A stretch of DNA of 64,000 nt from Taxillus chinensis (lineage: Eukaryota; Streptophyta; Magnoliopsida; Santalales; Loranthaceae), in assembly GCA_023512835.1 (NCBI GenBank), contig CM042087.1, forward strand, positions 44,944,017 to 45,008,016, written 5' to 3'. The notes beneath the pieces were generated by a model. The model had not been told where the DNA came from. It did not search any database and saw only the letters and a list, made by a program, of their open reading frames with translations. Positions 47,311 through 61,450 of the stretch are shown here, piece after piece (the first letter of the stretch is position 1; the number at the start of each line of letters is the position of its first letter). The translations under genes and the position numbers were made by a program.

Positions 47311-50300
47311 CTTCATTCAATCATATTTCCTAAATTTTAATTTATATTTTGAGTTAAAATTATTATAATTTTAACCAATTATATAACATGATATTAATTT
47401 ATTAATTTTTCATTTAAATAATTTTAAATTTTAAATTTTATTTTATTTTAACGAAATAACTTTTTAGTTATTTTCTATATTTTATTACTTGAACCATGAA
47501 ATATTAATTTTTTAAAATTATTTTAAAGTTATAATTTAACACAAAATCCAAAAAATGTTTTTAAAAAATACCAAACCAAACAAATCATATATCCTTTGAA
47601 TTTAAGCAAATGGTATACCAATAAAGTTCAGATGTACGTTATCATACCAGATACTTTTTAAGCAACTAGAGGAAGATTAAATTACTCAGATTAAGGAATC
47701 TTGTTGGTATATGTATATATATATATTCTTCTCTAATTGTAAAACTTTTTTTTTTGTTTTGCTTTTACGGGAATTTAAGTAATTTTCGAAATAGAGAAAA
47801 CATTTAAAAAAAAACAATTAAAAACATATATATTATTATAGCATGTGCGCATGGGGCCTGTAGCAGATGGCAAAAATCATTACCTCGAGAGGGGCGGGGG
47901 GGCAAACCTCAACAGATGAAGCCCGAGAAATTGAATATATTTTGGCTTCGAATGTCCTGACATTGCAGTCTGACGGTCTATGGCCCAACATAAAATTGTC
48001 AGTTTCCAAACAACCATTTTAATCAGGACCCATTTTGTATCGGCACTCTTATAAATTAAAATTATTTTTATTTAGAATATTTGATAAAATTATAACTTAT
48101 CTTTATATTTATAAGTTTGAAATTATTTATAATTCCATATAAAAGATTTTTATATCCATAAAATTATTATCATCATTTTACTGGTATATAATTCACAAAC
48201 AATTTATTAATTCAGAGACACCTTTTTCTATTTCTTGGGACATTTATTTTCGTTACATTGATATTAGATTTTTTTAAATTTCTTAAAATTTATCCAAGAA
48301 TATTCCTGTAATGCACATTAGACGAGCATTTTTTTTTAAACCAATTATAAATAAATATAAACTCCTAATTATTTTATAAGTCTAACCCCATAAGTTTATG
48401 TCCATTCACATAATAACTCTTTAATTTCCTACGAAGAGCCTCGTAGATTCCAAATGTATTGCTCTGAGCCACATGGGTATGTCAAATGGGCAGAGCATGG
48501 AGAGTTAACCCTGTCCTTTCAGCGTAGAACCACTTCACCTCTCCAGAGCATGCTAGCTTGTTAGGTAAACCTCACCTTAGGTATGTCTTTGAATTGTAAC
48601 ATATTTATCAGAGTGAATGAATGCCCTGTCAACCCAATGTCCTTCAAGGTTTAAAGTGCATGTTGGATATCTGGTGGGAAACATACATATGCAATAGCCG
48701 CACTAGCTGAGATCTTTTAACTTTTGGCTGTCAAACCATGTATTTTTTCGTATGAGGGCTTTCCAAATGCTATATATATATATATATATATATTAAAACT
48801 CTAATTGTAAAACTTTTACTGATCACACAACTTTTAGCGTTAGACAATAAGGAGATCATTGAATTGGACGTTCTCATGGTCCGATGATGAGTACCCGATG
48901 CTAGGATGAAGACAACTCACAGCAATCCAAGTTGAAGGCACGCATAACCCGGCAACATCACGTTCAAGGAGTGGCAAATACTTGTTTTGCAGGTGTGTTT
49001 GTCTATTGGTTTGCTGGGCATGCAGGACAAGAGGCAAAGGCAGGTGCCTTTGAGGTATGCCCCCTCCAAGCGGCCTGAGAAATGTTGTGTCTCGTCGTGG
49101 ATGAGCATATGGCAAGTTGCTTGTCTGGTCCAGTGCTGTTTTAAATGGCAGGTAGGTTTTCACAGATGCGTTTTGAATTTGTCATTTGCTCTCTCATCGC
49201 GTTGAAAGATCCCTGCTTTACTACAACTTATTATCAATCATTTATGAGGTGGTTCTCTGCCAGTTATGGTCCACGGTTTCTGGCCCTGGACCTGCGTGTC
49301 TTTAATTAAATTAGGCTTGTGGGCTACTAGCTAGAGTTAGGTTGTCTTAAACTAGTCAAATGTTTTAATTAATTTGTGTTCATTAAGTAATATTAGTTAT
49401 AAATTCAAATCGAAATAAATATATTAATTAAAAATTTTATTAAATACCAAACGTTTAGAATTTGCTTTTACCTACCTCATATATTCAAAGGAAACTAATC
49501 CCGCAGAGGATGTACGTACGCCACACTCCATGCCTTCGGCTGAGTATGTTTAGGCAGGCCTAGATGCCTAACCATTTTGACGTTCAATCTTGAAGCCCCA
49601 AGGCGCCATACAGGGCAGCAGCTAGCTCATAGCTAGTGAAACAGGTGTCACGGCTCAACGGATAACGAATTCAGCTGCCACGACGGGATCGAGACTTATT
49701 AATGTATACGTTCTCCTCTTTGGATTGTGCTAACGGACTGTACGTAGTATCATGTGTCTTGCATCCATTTGATGGAAATTGAACCGAATCGATAGGGGAA
49801 ATAGCCATCATCCTTGGTGTAACATCCCGGATATATATCACCCTAAATAATATTATAAAATTAAGAAATAGAAAAACACATTGAAACCCATGGAAAATTC
49901 TGGTTCATATGCACTTTCTTTCTTTACTTTGGTTCATATAAGTAGTTTTTATCACCTTCTCTCCCTCTCTCGTTCTCTCCCAAAACGCACTAAAATTGAT
50001 AAGCTATACAAAAAGGATAGAAAGAAAAGAAATAAAAAAAAAGATATAAAGGAAAATGAGTAGAGAAAAAAAAGATAGAAAATAAATGTGATTGGTTAAT
50101 ATAAAAAAAAGGAAGAAAATATATTTTATATTATAATATTAAATTTATTATTATTATTATTTTGTCATCGAGTAAAAAAGCTATTCCGCTAATACTGTTT
50201 GTTTTCAACTCAAATTTACATCAAATTTGTATGAAAATTATGCACGAAATTTTGAGACACTTTTTAAGCAGAAGTTATTTTTTTTTACGCCAATCAAACA

Positions 50301-53300
50301 AGAAAAATTACACTTCTATACTTTTTCTGCCCTGCCTTTCTTTTTACATATCTTTCCCAGCAGAGTAAATCTTCACCTACCTTAGCTCCTATAGTTTTGC
50401 ATGCAGGATACGGCGGCACATGCATTTGTCCTACCTCTTCCGCTGGTCCTAACGGACCGATCCCTCTACTCATCAACTACCAAACCAACACTCCATATAC
50501 GTGAACCGTCCTTATCGATCGGTGTGGGTTCGAAGCCCACCCGAGAGTGCTCATTTTGTTCCTTCCCTATCAGTAGTCCAGCCAAAAACGAGGGCACATG
50601 AAGCTTGGTAACTGGCATTTAATTTGGCTAGGCCTATGCGCCAGTCCTCATGTCTAATGGAAGGAACCTGTCCTGATATTCAAGGGTTCGTTGCACCTTA
50701 GTAGGTCCTATTTTTGGGAGCCGGTGTCTGCAGACTGTCTTCAGCATGAGGCAAGAAGGAATGATCACATTCACCATCGGTGGTTGATTGGAGCTACTTG
50801 GGCCCAAAGAGATGTTATGTGCCCCAAATAGGTCCAAAAGACCCACTTCCCATTATTCATGAACTTCTTTATGGACAGTCAATTTCTATAGCCATCTTCT
50901 TGTCTTGAATGGACTCCCTCGGGCCTGCAAGATAGGTTCCTTCACCTATGGGTCTTCCATGCCACGCATCTTGGCCTGGGATGGTCACATGCATGCATTC
51001 CCTGGAAACTATACAAGTGTCGTTATGTGGTGATCGATCTATATATATGTTAGTTTTTAAAATTAATGGGCACCATATATATAGATATCTCATCCACTTT
51101 CTATCCTGATGCATTGCGATTTCGATTGCGTATAATTTTAATACATAAAGAAATGCGATCCTTAACAAATATAGCGAGTTCACATCGATATATAAACTTA
51201 AAAGCAAACCACGGAGATACGATTTAAAATAAATTTACACAGATTATATTGACGAGTTAAAAAAAACAAAAAAAAAGTTAGAGAGACTACGGACATAGAC
51301 AAATTTGAATTGGGGGAGTGGGAGAGAATACGCTAACATTAATTTACGACTAATACGACTCTTATCCTCCCACCTTTTTCTCTGTAGATAAAAAAAGGGA
51401 TAAAATTAATTTTGTTCTATTCTTTAAACGTTAATTTTTTGTATCTCATTCCTAAATTTAATATATTTACTTATATTTCTAAAGAAAAAACTTCATTAAA
51501 TAGTTATTCCATTATTAATTACATCGTCATTAAGGGATATAAAACTTCATCCAAATATAAGGTTTTAGTATATGCTTAACTAATGGTGTAAATATGCTGA
51601 TTTTATAATATTAACGGAGAAATAATATGTGTACTATGCTTATTACATCGCTGTGAAATCATAACTAATATAAGCAATCGTGATTTATTTATAGTTTTTT
51701 CTTCTAATAATCTGATATACTGCCATGTCATTACTGTTACTTGCCAGTTATATTGGTACGTGGAATTAATTATATTAAAATAGATAACTTTTAATAATTT
51801 GTATTATATTTGATTTTATTAGAACCTCCACATTTAGTTTCTCTTTCTATGTCTTTTTAACAGTAAACCCCCAAACTTGTTCTTGTATTGAATTTGAAAG
51901 ATTTCTTTATTATAGATTGATGACTTCAATTCATGTTGTATAATATTTGATTTATTATTGATAATATGAATTCTTGTTTGATTAATTGAATGTGTGGATG
52001 GTTTGATACCTGTGATTAGGGTAGATTACTTAGTTTTTGTATTAGGATTAATTGTGAAGGACTAATAGGTGAATTAATTGTAGTATTATACTTCGACTGG
52101 GCAAGATATATATGCCAACATTTTCGTAGAAAAAATAGAAAAATAGTTTTTCACTCAATACCCCACCAACGATCACAATACTATTCCAATGGCTAATTCT
52201 CTCACCCTCAATGGCTATATTCTACTTTTTTCAATGGCCAAATTTCTACCATATAATTACACATATATTTCTCCACATTCACTCACATAACTCCATTTTT
52301 AACACTTTCAATTCTCTTCAAAATCCTCTCCTTCTCAAGAATAATCAATTTAATAAAGTGCGTGTTTACGGTGATGATTCTAGTACGTGCTGTACTATTT
52401 CTCATGGAGGATGATATCTTTATATCAGTCATTCCACACATCCTTTCTCTGTATGCTTTGACAATGACGATATGGTATTTTAGTTTGCATTATATAATAT
52501 TTTTCTTGTGAAATCAAAAATAAAGTCATGTTTGTGTGTCATATTGCATATAGGTGAATAAATATATTAGACAAATAATAAAAAAATAAAATAGAGCCAA
52601 CTGTGACCCTGCCTAGCAGCCGAAGGCAAGAAAAAAATGACAGTCACAACCGTTAACATTATTTTTCCCATAATTCAACCTTTTCACAAGCCACATTATT
52701 AGGTTCAAATCCCCTTTGGTTCAACTTTGGGGCTTTATAACTCCCAATCCAATCCATATTGCCACAATTCTTTTTGGAATTAAGAATTAACCTTTTCATT
52801 CCAAATATTTTATATTTATGTGTTCAATTTTAACTATTTCATCTTACGTGTGAAGAATCATGGGTTTCTCAAATTTTAACTATTTCATCTTCACTAAAAG
52901 TTCTGCACAATCGACGAAGTCAAATAACTACTATAATATAGCAAAAAATGCAAAGAGACTAAGTATAGAAATAACAAAAAAGAAGCAAATCAGAAATAAG
53001 GAAATGAAACCTTTTCAATAGGTAATTTATATTTATTCTTTATTTCATACCCCAAGTAAGTATTATTAATGATATTAAAATGTAAAACAAATTTGGACGT
53101 TAAATTTATAATTGTTTAAATTTGGATGTTAAATGAAATTTTAAAACTTTTTTTAAAGCTCTCTTTCTTAAATAAACCATTTTTTACCTCTTTACCTTTT
53201 TGCAAAGTCTTAAATTTAAAACTTTAAAAATCTTTAAAATCCAATAAAAATTAAAAGCTTTAAATGCACAAATGAAAACTCATTTAATAAAAAAAAGAAA

Positions 53301-55511
53301 AAAGCTCTTTTCACAAACCAAAAACTTAAAAACCAAATAAAACAAATAAAAAAACCCTAACACTTTAACAAACAAAACAAAGCTTTAAAAACCAAAAAAA
53401 AAAAAACTTAAAACTTTAATGACTTGAAAACTTGAAACCATTTTTTAATAATAATAAAACAAATAAAAACTTTTAAACCTTAAAAAAACTTGAAAACAAA
53501 AAAAATGTTGAAAACCTTTTTAAAACCCAACAAAAATTTAAAATCTTTTAAAATCACAAAAAAAATGAAAAACCTCAAAACCAAACAAAATATAAAAGCA
53601 TAAAAAACAAAAAAAAAATCTAAAACACAAAAATTGTAGTCTTTTTTAAAACAGTCCAAGGAACAGTAGGTTGGACAATCAATATTGATTCCTAATTGTC
53701 TGGACCAAAATACAAATAATTAGCAACTGTTTTTTATTTAAAATATTTGTTAAACTTTGTTACAATAGACTTATATCGTAAAAGTATTCATAAAAATCAA
53801 AAATAAATTTTAAACTAAACTAAATGTGAAAACCAATTGAGAAAAATAATAACTCAACTCACTACCGTTTGAAAATGTTTGTCCATCATTATAACTCATT
53901 AGTGTAATATGAAATAGAATTTTTTTTAGGCAAACTAAAACATATAAAAACTCTCATTTTTTAATCTAAATATTTATCCATCATTATAACGTGTGTATCT
54001 ACATGTATATATGCGTGCGCGCGCGTGTGTATCAAGAAGGGTGAATCAAAGAGGATTGAGGCTTTCTCCACATGAGGGGTATCTATTTGGATCTCTTTCT
54101 TGTTATGGTTTTAATTGTATGACAAATTTGAATTAATATATATATTATTTAAATATAAAAAAATTAAAGGAGATCAACTTGTAGTTTTTAATACTTAAAA
54201 TCATATAATTATTTTAATCGAAAGTTTATAGACAACAAGGTCAGTGGATTACTTCGTTCTTAAAAAATAGCATGATCGCCATGATTTAATATGTTACTCA
54301 AATTGCATAACACGAAATTGCTGTTTAAAGGCTACGATGTGAATGTACAATTTAAATATTGAAACTTAAGGTTTAAAATGTAGTATTTAACTTGCGGTTT
54401 CATGCCACAACACAAACTTGTGGTTTTAAACATCAAAGTTGACCTTGGGTCTCTATCTTCTGCTAACTTTTAAACTTTTAAACTTTTAAAATTACATTAT
54501 CAAATTTAAAATTTTCAATTTACTAAGGTTTTTCTATTCTTTACATATATAAAAAAGGACCGCATACTTTTTGTTTAAATAATAATTATAATTTTAAACG
54601 GGTTAAATGCGGGGAATCTTGGAATGAAAATAAAAATAAAGTTGGAGGCACATAGATGGCAGCGAACTGTAAAATCCATTAAACAAAGGGCTTTAGGCAG
54701 AAAAAGTCACCCCCACCACCGTTCTCAATCTCTTCTCCCATTCTTTTACTGCCAAGGTTGTTATTAATTTGTACTTAAGAAAACTCCTCTGACCCGACAT
54801 CCTTTGCTCATGTCTATTTCAAACTTTATTTTACCACACCATGTGATCTAGACTTCCCTTTCCCAATTCTACCCTTTTTATTTTCTTCAGTGAGATAGAT
54901 TAACGTACACGATATGGTTTTATATTCTCTATATATAGATATTAACTTTGTTTTATTTTCTTCCTATATATTTTTTTACAATTGCGTGATGTAAAAATTT
55001 TATCATATGAAGTTAAATATTAAATGTTATATTATTTTTTGTTGAGTCTAAATTAAAGTTATTTACTTAAGATTTAAAATGTAATTGTCATACGGTAAAA
55101 TAATATATAGGCAGTTATATTTAATTTGATGATCAACAAATTTAGAAGTAGTAAAATTTATATATAGGCTTATGATTTCAAAATAACATGATGGCTTATT
55201 TGATTTTTTTTTTTTGTTGCAGAGCCATTAAAAATTAGAATTTATAATATCGTAGTAATTTGAAAGATAGTCAATAATATGAAATTTCGACAATAGATTT
55301 AATTACTCCTCCGATTAATGTTGCATATCAAATGATTTTCCAAGTAAATAAAGATTTCACGCTAACTTAATTCTAACTTTGTGTGTACAAGGCAAAGGAC
55401 GACCAAATTGATTTTCTTACATCTAGTTTGCCAATTGCAATATCACACCAAAATCATAACTACAGCGCGCGCGCACATGCCCAAGAGTTTATGAGGGTTG
55501 GAATATCTCAC

Positions 55512-55512
<1 letters not shown>
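47311..55512. other. AT-rich intergenic DNA, no gene seen
   Basis: Mostly AT-rich with TA runs (48771-48792 and others). Less AT-rich patches at about 48440-49320, 49500-49840 and 50380-51020 contain only short overlapping ORFs without domains; they may be decayed transposons or non-coding transcripts. An A-rich stretch at about 53100-53640 is dominated by AAAACTTTAAAAACC-like text. Confidence 0.55.

Positions 55513-55568
<56 letters not shown>
55513..55568. repeat. (TA)n microsatellite, about 28 units
   Basis: The longest uninterrupted TA run in the window, capable of forming a cruciform. Confidence 0.97.
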
Positions 55569-55570
<2 letters not shown>

Positions 55571-58470
55571 ATAATTAAGCATATCTTGTTTTTATTATTT
55601 AGTATGGTCGTCGCGCATATTAAATGCGTTCACACCATTAAGTCTTGATAAGATTTTGACCCTATTGATCATAATCTGAATCAATGACTTCCCAATGTTT
55701 AAGATAGTCCAGCATAATGAGTTTTAATTATTACGAGTTCTGATTACGCAATATATATACATGTGTATGATTCATATCATATATACTTTTAAGGTACGAA
55801 AAATCTAGCTAGGGTGGTACTATAGAAGATCTACCTTGGCGATTCTATAGTTTTAAACGGATAAACAAATTAACAATAATAATGAGTACTGTTTGCTGTT
55901 GGGTTTTTTCCTACTTTCTAACCCTTTTTTTCTTCTTCTTCCGAAGCAAGATATTAGGGCTATGGGCACGCATTTTGTGTGTTGATTAATGACATTTAGG
56001 CCTATAAAAATAGTTGCAGACGTTGTGATGAACAGCCTGGCAATTTTAAAGTCAAATATATGGATTGATGCGATTCTCCTCTTTGAATTTTGGGTGTTAT
56101 GGTCAAAAACATTTTGGTATTAGGTTGACTATGTACAGCAGGATATTGACTGTCCAACCTTAACTAATTAATTAATGCGGCTGCTGTGTAAATTGAGAGC
56201 TCTTGCATCGCATTCACTTCTTTTAAACTCTATTATTATTAATGTATTTAAAAAAGAACACTTTTTTTTTTCTTTTTTCTAGTGGAAAAAACTTGACCTC
56301 ATCAGCCTCGTCACATCGCTCTCATTTGAAATCAGATATATTATGTATTTTTTAAAAAAACAAAAAAAACACGAAGAAGAAAAGTAAGGAAGGAAGAAAA
56401 AACAAATAGAAAAATAATTGAGGGTGACAGTCTATGAATTGATGTAACGAAGGAGTGCCTCGGGATGCAGTGAGGGAGAGGCCAAAATGATTGGGTGACG
56501 CGTGGCGTGAGCTGATCTGAACATGATGGCGTGGCCGCGTCAGACGTAAAGCGCAACTACTGTAGACTGAACTGTCGCCCAGGAGCTTTGCGTGGACGAA
56601 AGCTCGTTACGTTCATTCTCTGACACCATGCATCCATCTTTTCTATCTGTTACCCTCTCCACTTTTTCTCCCCCTTCCCCATATTCTTACATATACATTA
56701 ATTATATATATGTATACATGCACATAGACACATAGACACGTACTAATTAATCGAAATGAAAGCTGAAAATAAATATAATTTAAATTTATAGGATTTATTT
56801 GATAAAATAATATTATTTTTAAAAATATAATTATTTTTAAATATTTATTAAATTTAAAATTATTTATGAATAATAAAAATTCATCAAACTATATTTTTTA
56901 AAAACAAAACAAAAAAATAAACTCCTCAAAACATAGTCATAAATTTTCTTCTAGCAAAAAACAAACTAAGTGGGAGTACTTAGTTTGTTATTACAAACTA
57001 AGTGGGAGTACTTATATTTTGCTTCTAGCAAAAACAAACTAAGTGGGAGTACTTATTATAATATTACAAAGATTAAAATTAAGACATGTAATATAGACTC
57101 CTCCTTATTATATCATATTCTCTTTTAAAAACTTAACATTTTAATCAAAAATTTTAAATATTATTTTTTTACATTTTATGCTAGTGTGTCTATTTTTTAA
57201 AGTAAAAAAAATCAAAGTGAGAGTCCTTATTATTTAAAGGCGTAATTGAACCATGAATAAGTCTTTTTTGTAATTTAATTAATTAAGAGGAAAGTCCACA
57301 GAGTAAATTAATGAAAGTAAAAAAAGTTGGGAAAGAAAAAAAAACAAAAAGCAAAAAACAAAAAGATATGGAATGGCGTAAGTATGTGGGTTATGCCTGA
57401 CGGGCAGGAGATCATACGGCGGTGACTACTTGTCCTCGTAATCTGCCAACCAAATATCTTTGTTGTCTCTTTCTATGTTTACCTCTCATTGTCATTCTCT
57501 TGGGAGGAAACAATTATTACCATTGGATATTACCGATAATAATTGATATCAAATTGCAACCCCCGGCCAAATGGGTCCCGATCTAGCTTACCATTTGAAT
57601 CCATCAATCATAGGCTTCCATCAGAGTGGGGTCTCTTTCGTTTAGCGATTCGTAGTGTATAGTTGTTTCGACGGGTTTGAGCATTTTGCTTTTTGGCAAG
57701 TGCCCATAAATCTAATGATTTGAGCAACCTTTGATTGGCATGGTGAATGATGAATGATTTGTCACTTGTGATGTGCGCGCGGCGTGGCTTGTGATAACTG
57801 ATAAGCATGCTGAATCATGCGCGCGCACTTGCCCTTAACCAGAAAAGATGGCTCATCAGTTTGGCATGTTAAAATATTAATTTGTTATTTGTTTGTTAAT
57901 TATTATTTGCCTGCCTTTGTTTTTTCACATTTCTCTTCCTGGAAATGACTGTCGAGAGGCTTTGAAATTGTTACCTTATTAATTGTTGAATAACATTATC
58001 TTAATCTTAAGAACTCTTTGCCATGAAATATCCATGTCTTCCTGCGGAAGGTTTTGCTTTGGGTGGATTGTTGTTTTGGTCAGTTTTGAAAACTCTCTCT
58101 GGGTTTCCTCCATCCCTCTCGAGTCTCGAGTGATTGCATATTCTGCTTTGTCCTTTTGTGCTTCAAGTTGATCACACGCTTTATTCCATGATGGCACAAC
58201 ACTGAAACCGCATAGTTATCGTTCCTTCATCTAGCTTCTCTTCGCCCCAAAACAAATATATAATAACTAAAACCGCAAACTACTTTAAGGGGCAACTCAT
58301 CATGATGAGTGATTATTGAAACACGATCTTAAAACTTTGTTCAAAATAAGCATTTGCTTTTTTGTTTTTCCACAACCGTATTGATAAGACACTAATTAGG
58401 ACATAATGCATTTTAGTTAAATTAATTAGTTAAATTTAAATATAATTTACTATTTAAAATTACCTAACGG
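55569..58470. other. Intergenic DNA, no gene seen
   Basis: Includes GC-richer patches at about 56430-56640 and 57380-57830, with CGCGCGC alternations near 57774 and 57819, and a small three-copy repeat at 56950-57056. A minus-strand ORF at 57979-58197 has no recognisable features. Confidence 0.5.
56950..57056 (+). repeat. Three copies of ACAAACTAAGTGGGAGTACT
   Basis: The 20-bp core occurs three times within about 110 bp. The first and third copies are each preceded by TTCTAGCAAAA. Confidence 0.92.
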
Positions 58471-59264
58471 TAGAGGCAGGCAATGGATACCCGCACCCGT
58501 TACCTTGCCCGTTATGCATTCCACTCCTGCTATGTGGAGCGGGTTACCCCGCCCAGGCAAGAATAGGGTACGGTTTTTAAACTTGATACCCCACACAAGA
58601 GGGGACATAGAAGAGTAATAGGTAGTGAGGTATCCCGCTCCACCCCCGCCCTGCCTAATTTTAATAATTTTTATTTATAATTTTATAATATTTCAAATAT
58701 TATTATTTAACTATTATTTATTATTTTTGATATTTTTAAAGGTTATTTATTATTGAAAAATTAAATTATTTTTTTTATAATTTTTTGGTTAAAAATAATG
58801 TAAAATTTTGATTTAAGCCAAATTTATTGATATGGACAAATCCAATAAAAAATGATAACAAGATGTAAGTAGATGAAACCTTATTCACAAACATATTAAA
58901 GAACAGTATATCTTACCGCACCTGCACATGGAACGAGATACAATTTTAAAATTTGATCTACCTCCTAAGTGGGGATAGAAGACGGTAATAGGTTGATTCC
59001 ACCTCCGATAGGACCTGAATCATCCCTATCAACTGCTTCGTGGAGTTTCTAAAAAGCAAACTTATATTAAGTGAGATTAATAAAAGCCAATAGCAGGGAG
59101 CGGGCGGATGAAGCCTCCCCCGCCAACCCCGACATAGGACGGAGTATCTCGCCCCACTTACACATGGGGCGGGGGTATGATTTTAAAATTTTAATGCCCG
59201 CTTAGGCGGGGGCGGGTTATAGTAATAAATAGACTCCACCCCTGCTATGGCAGGTAGCACCCTT
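58471..59264. mobile_element. Non-autonomous element, GC-rich ends, copy A
   Basis: A direct relative of the element at 62835-63582. Both start with GGCAAYGGATACCCGC-like text, contain GGTTACCCCGCCCAGGCAAG and GGTTTTTAAACTTGA, have the same AT-rich core, and end with CTATGGCRGGTAGCA. I found no target duplication around this copy; its ends are approximate. Confidence 0.75.
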
Positions 59265-60188
59265 GTACTATATATATATATATATTTCATTATCTATCCT
59301 TCAATTGTTTTGAAAATTTTGAGAGCGTGTTTAGTATGCAAAAAATTATGTATTGTTTTAAAAAACTAGTGGATTTGAGTTTATTTTAATTTAATAATAA
59401 TTATATAAATTTAAAAAAAAAAATAAAAATGTTGAGTTACATAGCTATTTTTAAATATTATTTATAGTTTCTGTTGTTTTTAAATCTAAATTCAATTCTA
59501 TTTGAAGGTTTACATTTTTTTTTCTATTTTTCTATTTTAATATTTGGGCCCATCAAATTTTGTTTCTCAAATTTTTTGAGACTTAATTTTAAAAAATATA
59601 CACTCTTTTTAAAACATATTATTTCTCCAAATAGAAAATATTTTTAAATTACAATTCATCAAGAACTTCAACAGAATTCGGTTAGTACTAGTAGAATATA
59701 GAAATGAAATCTCGTACTAAACAAATCCTCATCTTATTTGATTTTTCTAACTAGTTTTGGAGCATATGTATATATATATAGTGATATACTTGATTGGCTA
59801 CTACATTATGGTAGTACTTAGAATTTTTTATGCATAAAATATTCTAAAATGCTAAAATAAAATCATAAGCACTTAGAATATTGATTTTTAAATAGTTAAT
59901 TTTAACTATTCTTTAAAACTTAATGATCAATGTTAATATTAAAATTTTATGTTTTTTTATTTATGGATGATGTTTTTATAAAATAATTTCATCCAAAGTA
60001 AAGGGCATGTTTGATACGTGTTTTGGTTTATGTATTATGTTTTTTAAAATTTTAGAGTCCATATTGAATTTTAAAATTCAAAAATAATTTTTGTTTAGCA
60101 TGAGAGAAAATGTGTTTTTAAATTGGATCCAATAAACACATTTTAAATATAAAACATTTTGGGCTCAGTAATAAAGTAGAGAAAAATT

Positions 60189-60221
<33 letters not shown>

Positions 60222-60572
60222 ATCTTCCGTATAATTGAGTTTAAAATTATAAATAAAAATATTTATAAATAATTTTTTAAAATAGATGAGAACATGTGTT
60301 TTAAAAATATAATTATAAATTTAATCATATTATAATACTGAGACCCATATTTTTAGAATTTGAGAACAACAAACCATTTTAGAAATTATTTACTAAAATT
60401 ATATGGGATAGTTTGCTTCATAAATTAGGTTTTCAAATTATGAGAATTACTATTTTACATTTAGTTTAACAAAAATGTGATAGCATGATAGTAAATTAGT
60501 TAACTTTTCTTATCCTCATCTATTTATCTAATTTTAAAGGAAAAGGCTCTTTGCATGTATATTGTGTGGGAA
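59265..60572. other. AT-rich intergenic DNA
   Basis: AT-rich with short TA and TG runs (59269-59284, 60191-60222). No gene or bounded element is seen. Confidence 0.6.
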
Positions 60573-60712
60573 ATTATTGTGTGGAAAAGTCTACCTGTAT
60601 GAGAACATTTACTGCCGTTGGATTGGTATGAATAAAATTTTTAAAAAATAATAATATTAATCCAACGGTAATAGATGTCTATGCGTGAATTACCTGCACA
60701 ATCTACTTATGA
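60573..60712. repeat. Imperfect inverted repeat, MITE-like
   Basis: CCGTTGGATT at 60615-60624 and its complement at 60659-60668 form the inner stem. Weaker complementarity extends outward to TTGTGTGG on the left and TACCTGCACAAT on the right. The motifs resemble those at 25505-25662. Confidence 0.5.
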
Positions 60713-60735
60713 GTATCATTATTTAATTATAAATA

Positions 60736-60827
60736 TTATATATATATATATATATATATGAAAGTACATATAATACTTTGTATAGCCACAAAATAATGAA
60801 TATATATAAAACAGCATATATAGTAAC

Positions 60828-60866
<39 letters not shown>
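60736..60866. repeat. Two (TA)n tracts
   Basis: TA runs at about 60738-60759 and 60830-60866, separated by about 70 bp of AT-rich DNA. Confidence 0.95.
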
Positions 60867-60868
<2 letters not shown>

Positions 60869-61085
60869 CAGATACAAACCAGTTAATCACAGTGGCATTT
60901 GTAGTCATTTTTTTTATTATGGGGAAATTTTTGAAAAATGTTTCTTACTAAATGAGAAAACATAACAATTGAACTTTGTTACTAAATTAGAATCTTAGGT
61001 ATTAGTTTTCTGAAAAAACCAAAACTACGAAATCTTACTTTTAACAAAACAAAAGGCCCTAATTTTTAATTTATTTGCACACTTA

Positions 61086-61450
61086 GAGCAACTCCAAGAG
61101 GCTCTCTATTATCTACAAATAGAGAGCCTAATGCCAAAAATGAGCTCCAACAGCCTCTTCATCAAGCTCTCTACATCTACAAATCGCTACAGTGAGTCTT
61201 CACAAATGAAGAGTCACTATTTATTCTTCACATAATTTTTTATTATTTTTTATCTTCTTTTCCTCTCTCCTCTCTTCTCTCTCTCCTCTCTCCTGTGCAA
61301 TTAATATTATTAATAATAAATTATTATTTTAATAAAAAAAGAGATTAAAAAATAGAGAGACTCTTGGAGTGTATGTTAAAAAATAGCTCTTTACATGTGA
61401 AAAATTCTGTATATGTGAAAAAAATTGTAAAGAGACTCTTGGAGTTGCTC
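61086..61450. mobile_element. PIF/Harbinger-type MITE, 365 bp
   Basis: The left end GAGCAACTCCAAGAGGCTCT and the complement of the right end, GAGCAACTCCAAGAGTCTCT, match at 18 of 20 positions. TTA flanks both sides (61083-61085 and 61451-61453), the usual target duplication of PIF/Harbinger elements. Non-coding. Internal AGAGAGCCT/AGAGACTCT motifs lengthen the inverted repeats. Confidence 0.88.

Noticed and set aside
48840..49205. Overlapping ORFs on both strands near 49 kb
   Set aside because: No domain, no splice context, and similar open length on both strands; more likely a less AT-rich non-coding patch.
50527..50550. tRNA T-arm-like GTGGGTTCGAAGCCCAC
   Set aside because: The 7 bases after it have no complementary acceptor strand at tRNA distance upstream and no D-arm or anticodon arm is visible.
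57979..58197. 72-codon minus-strand ORF with a hydrophilic, helix-like composition
   Set aside because: Isolated, no splice partners or family recognised.
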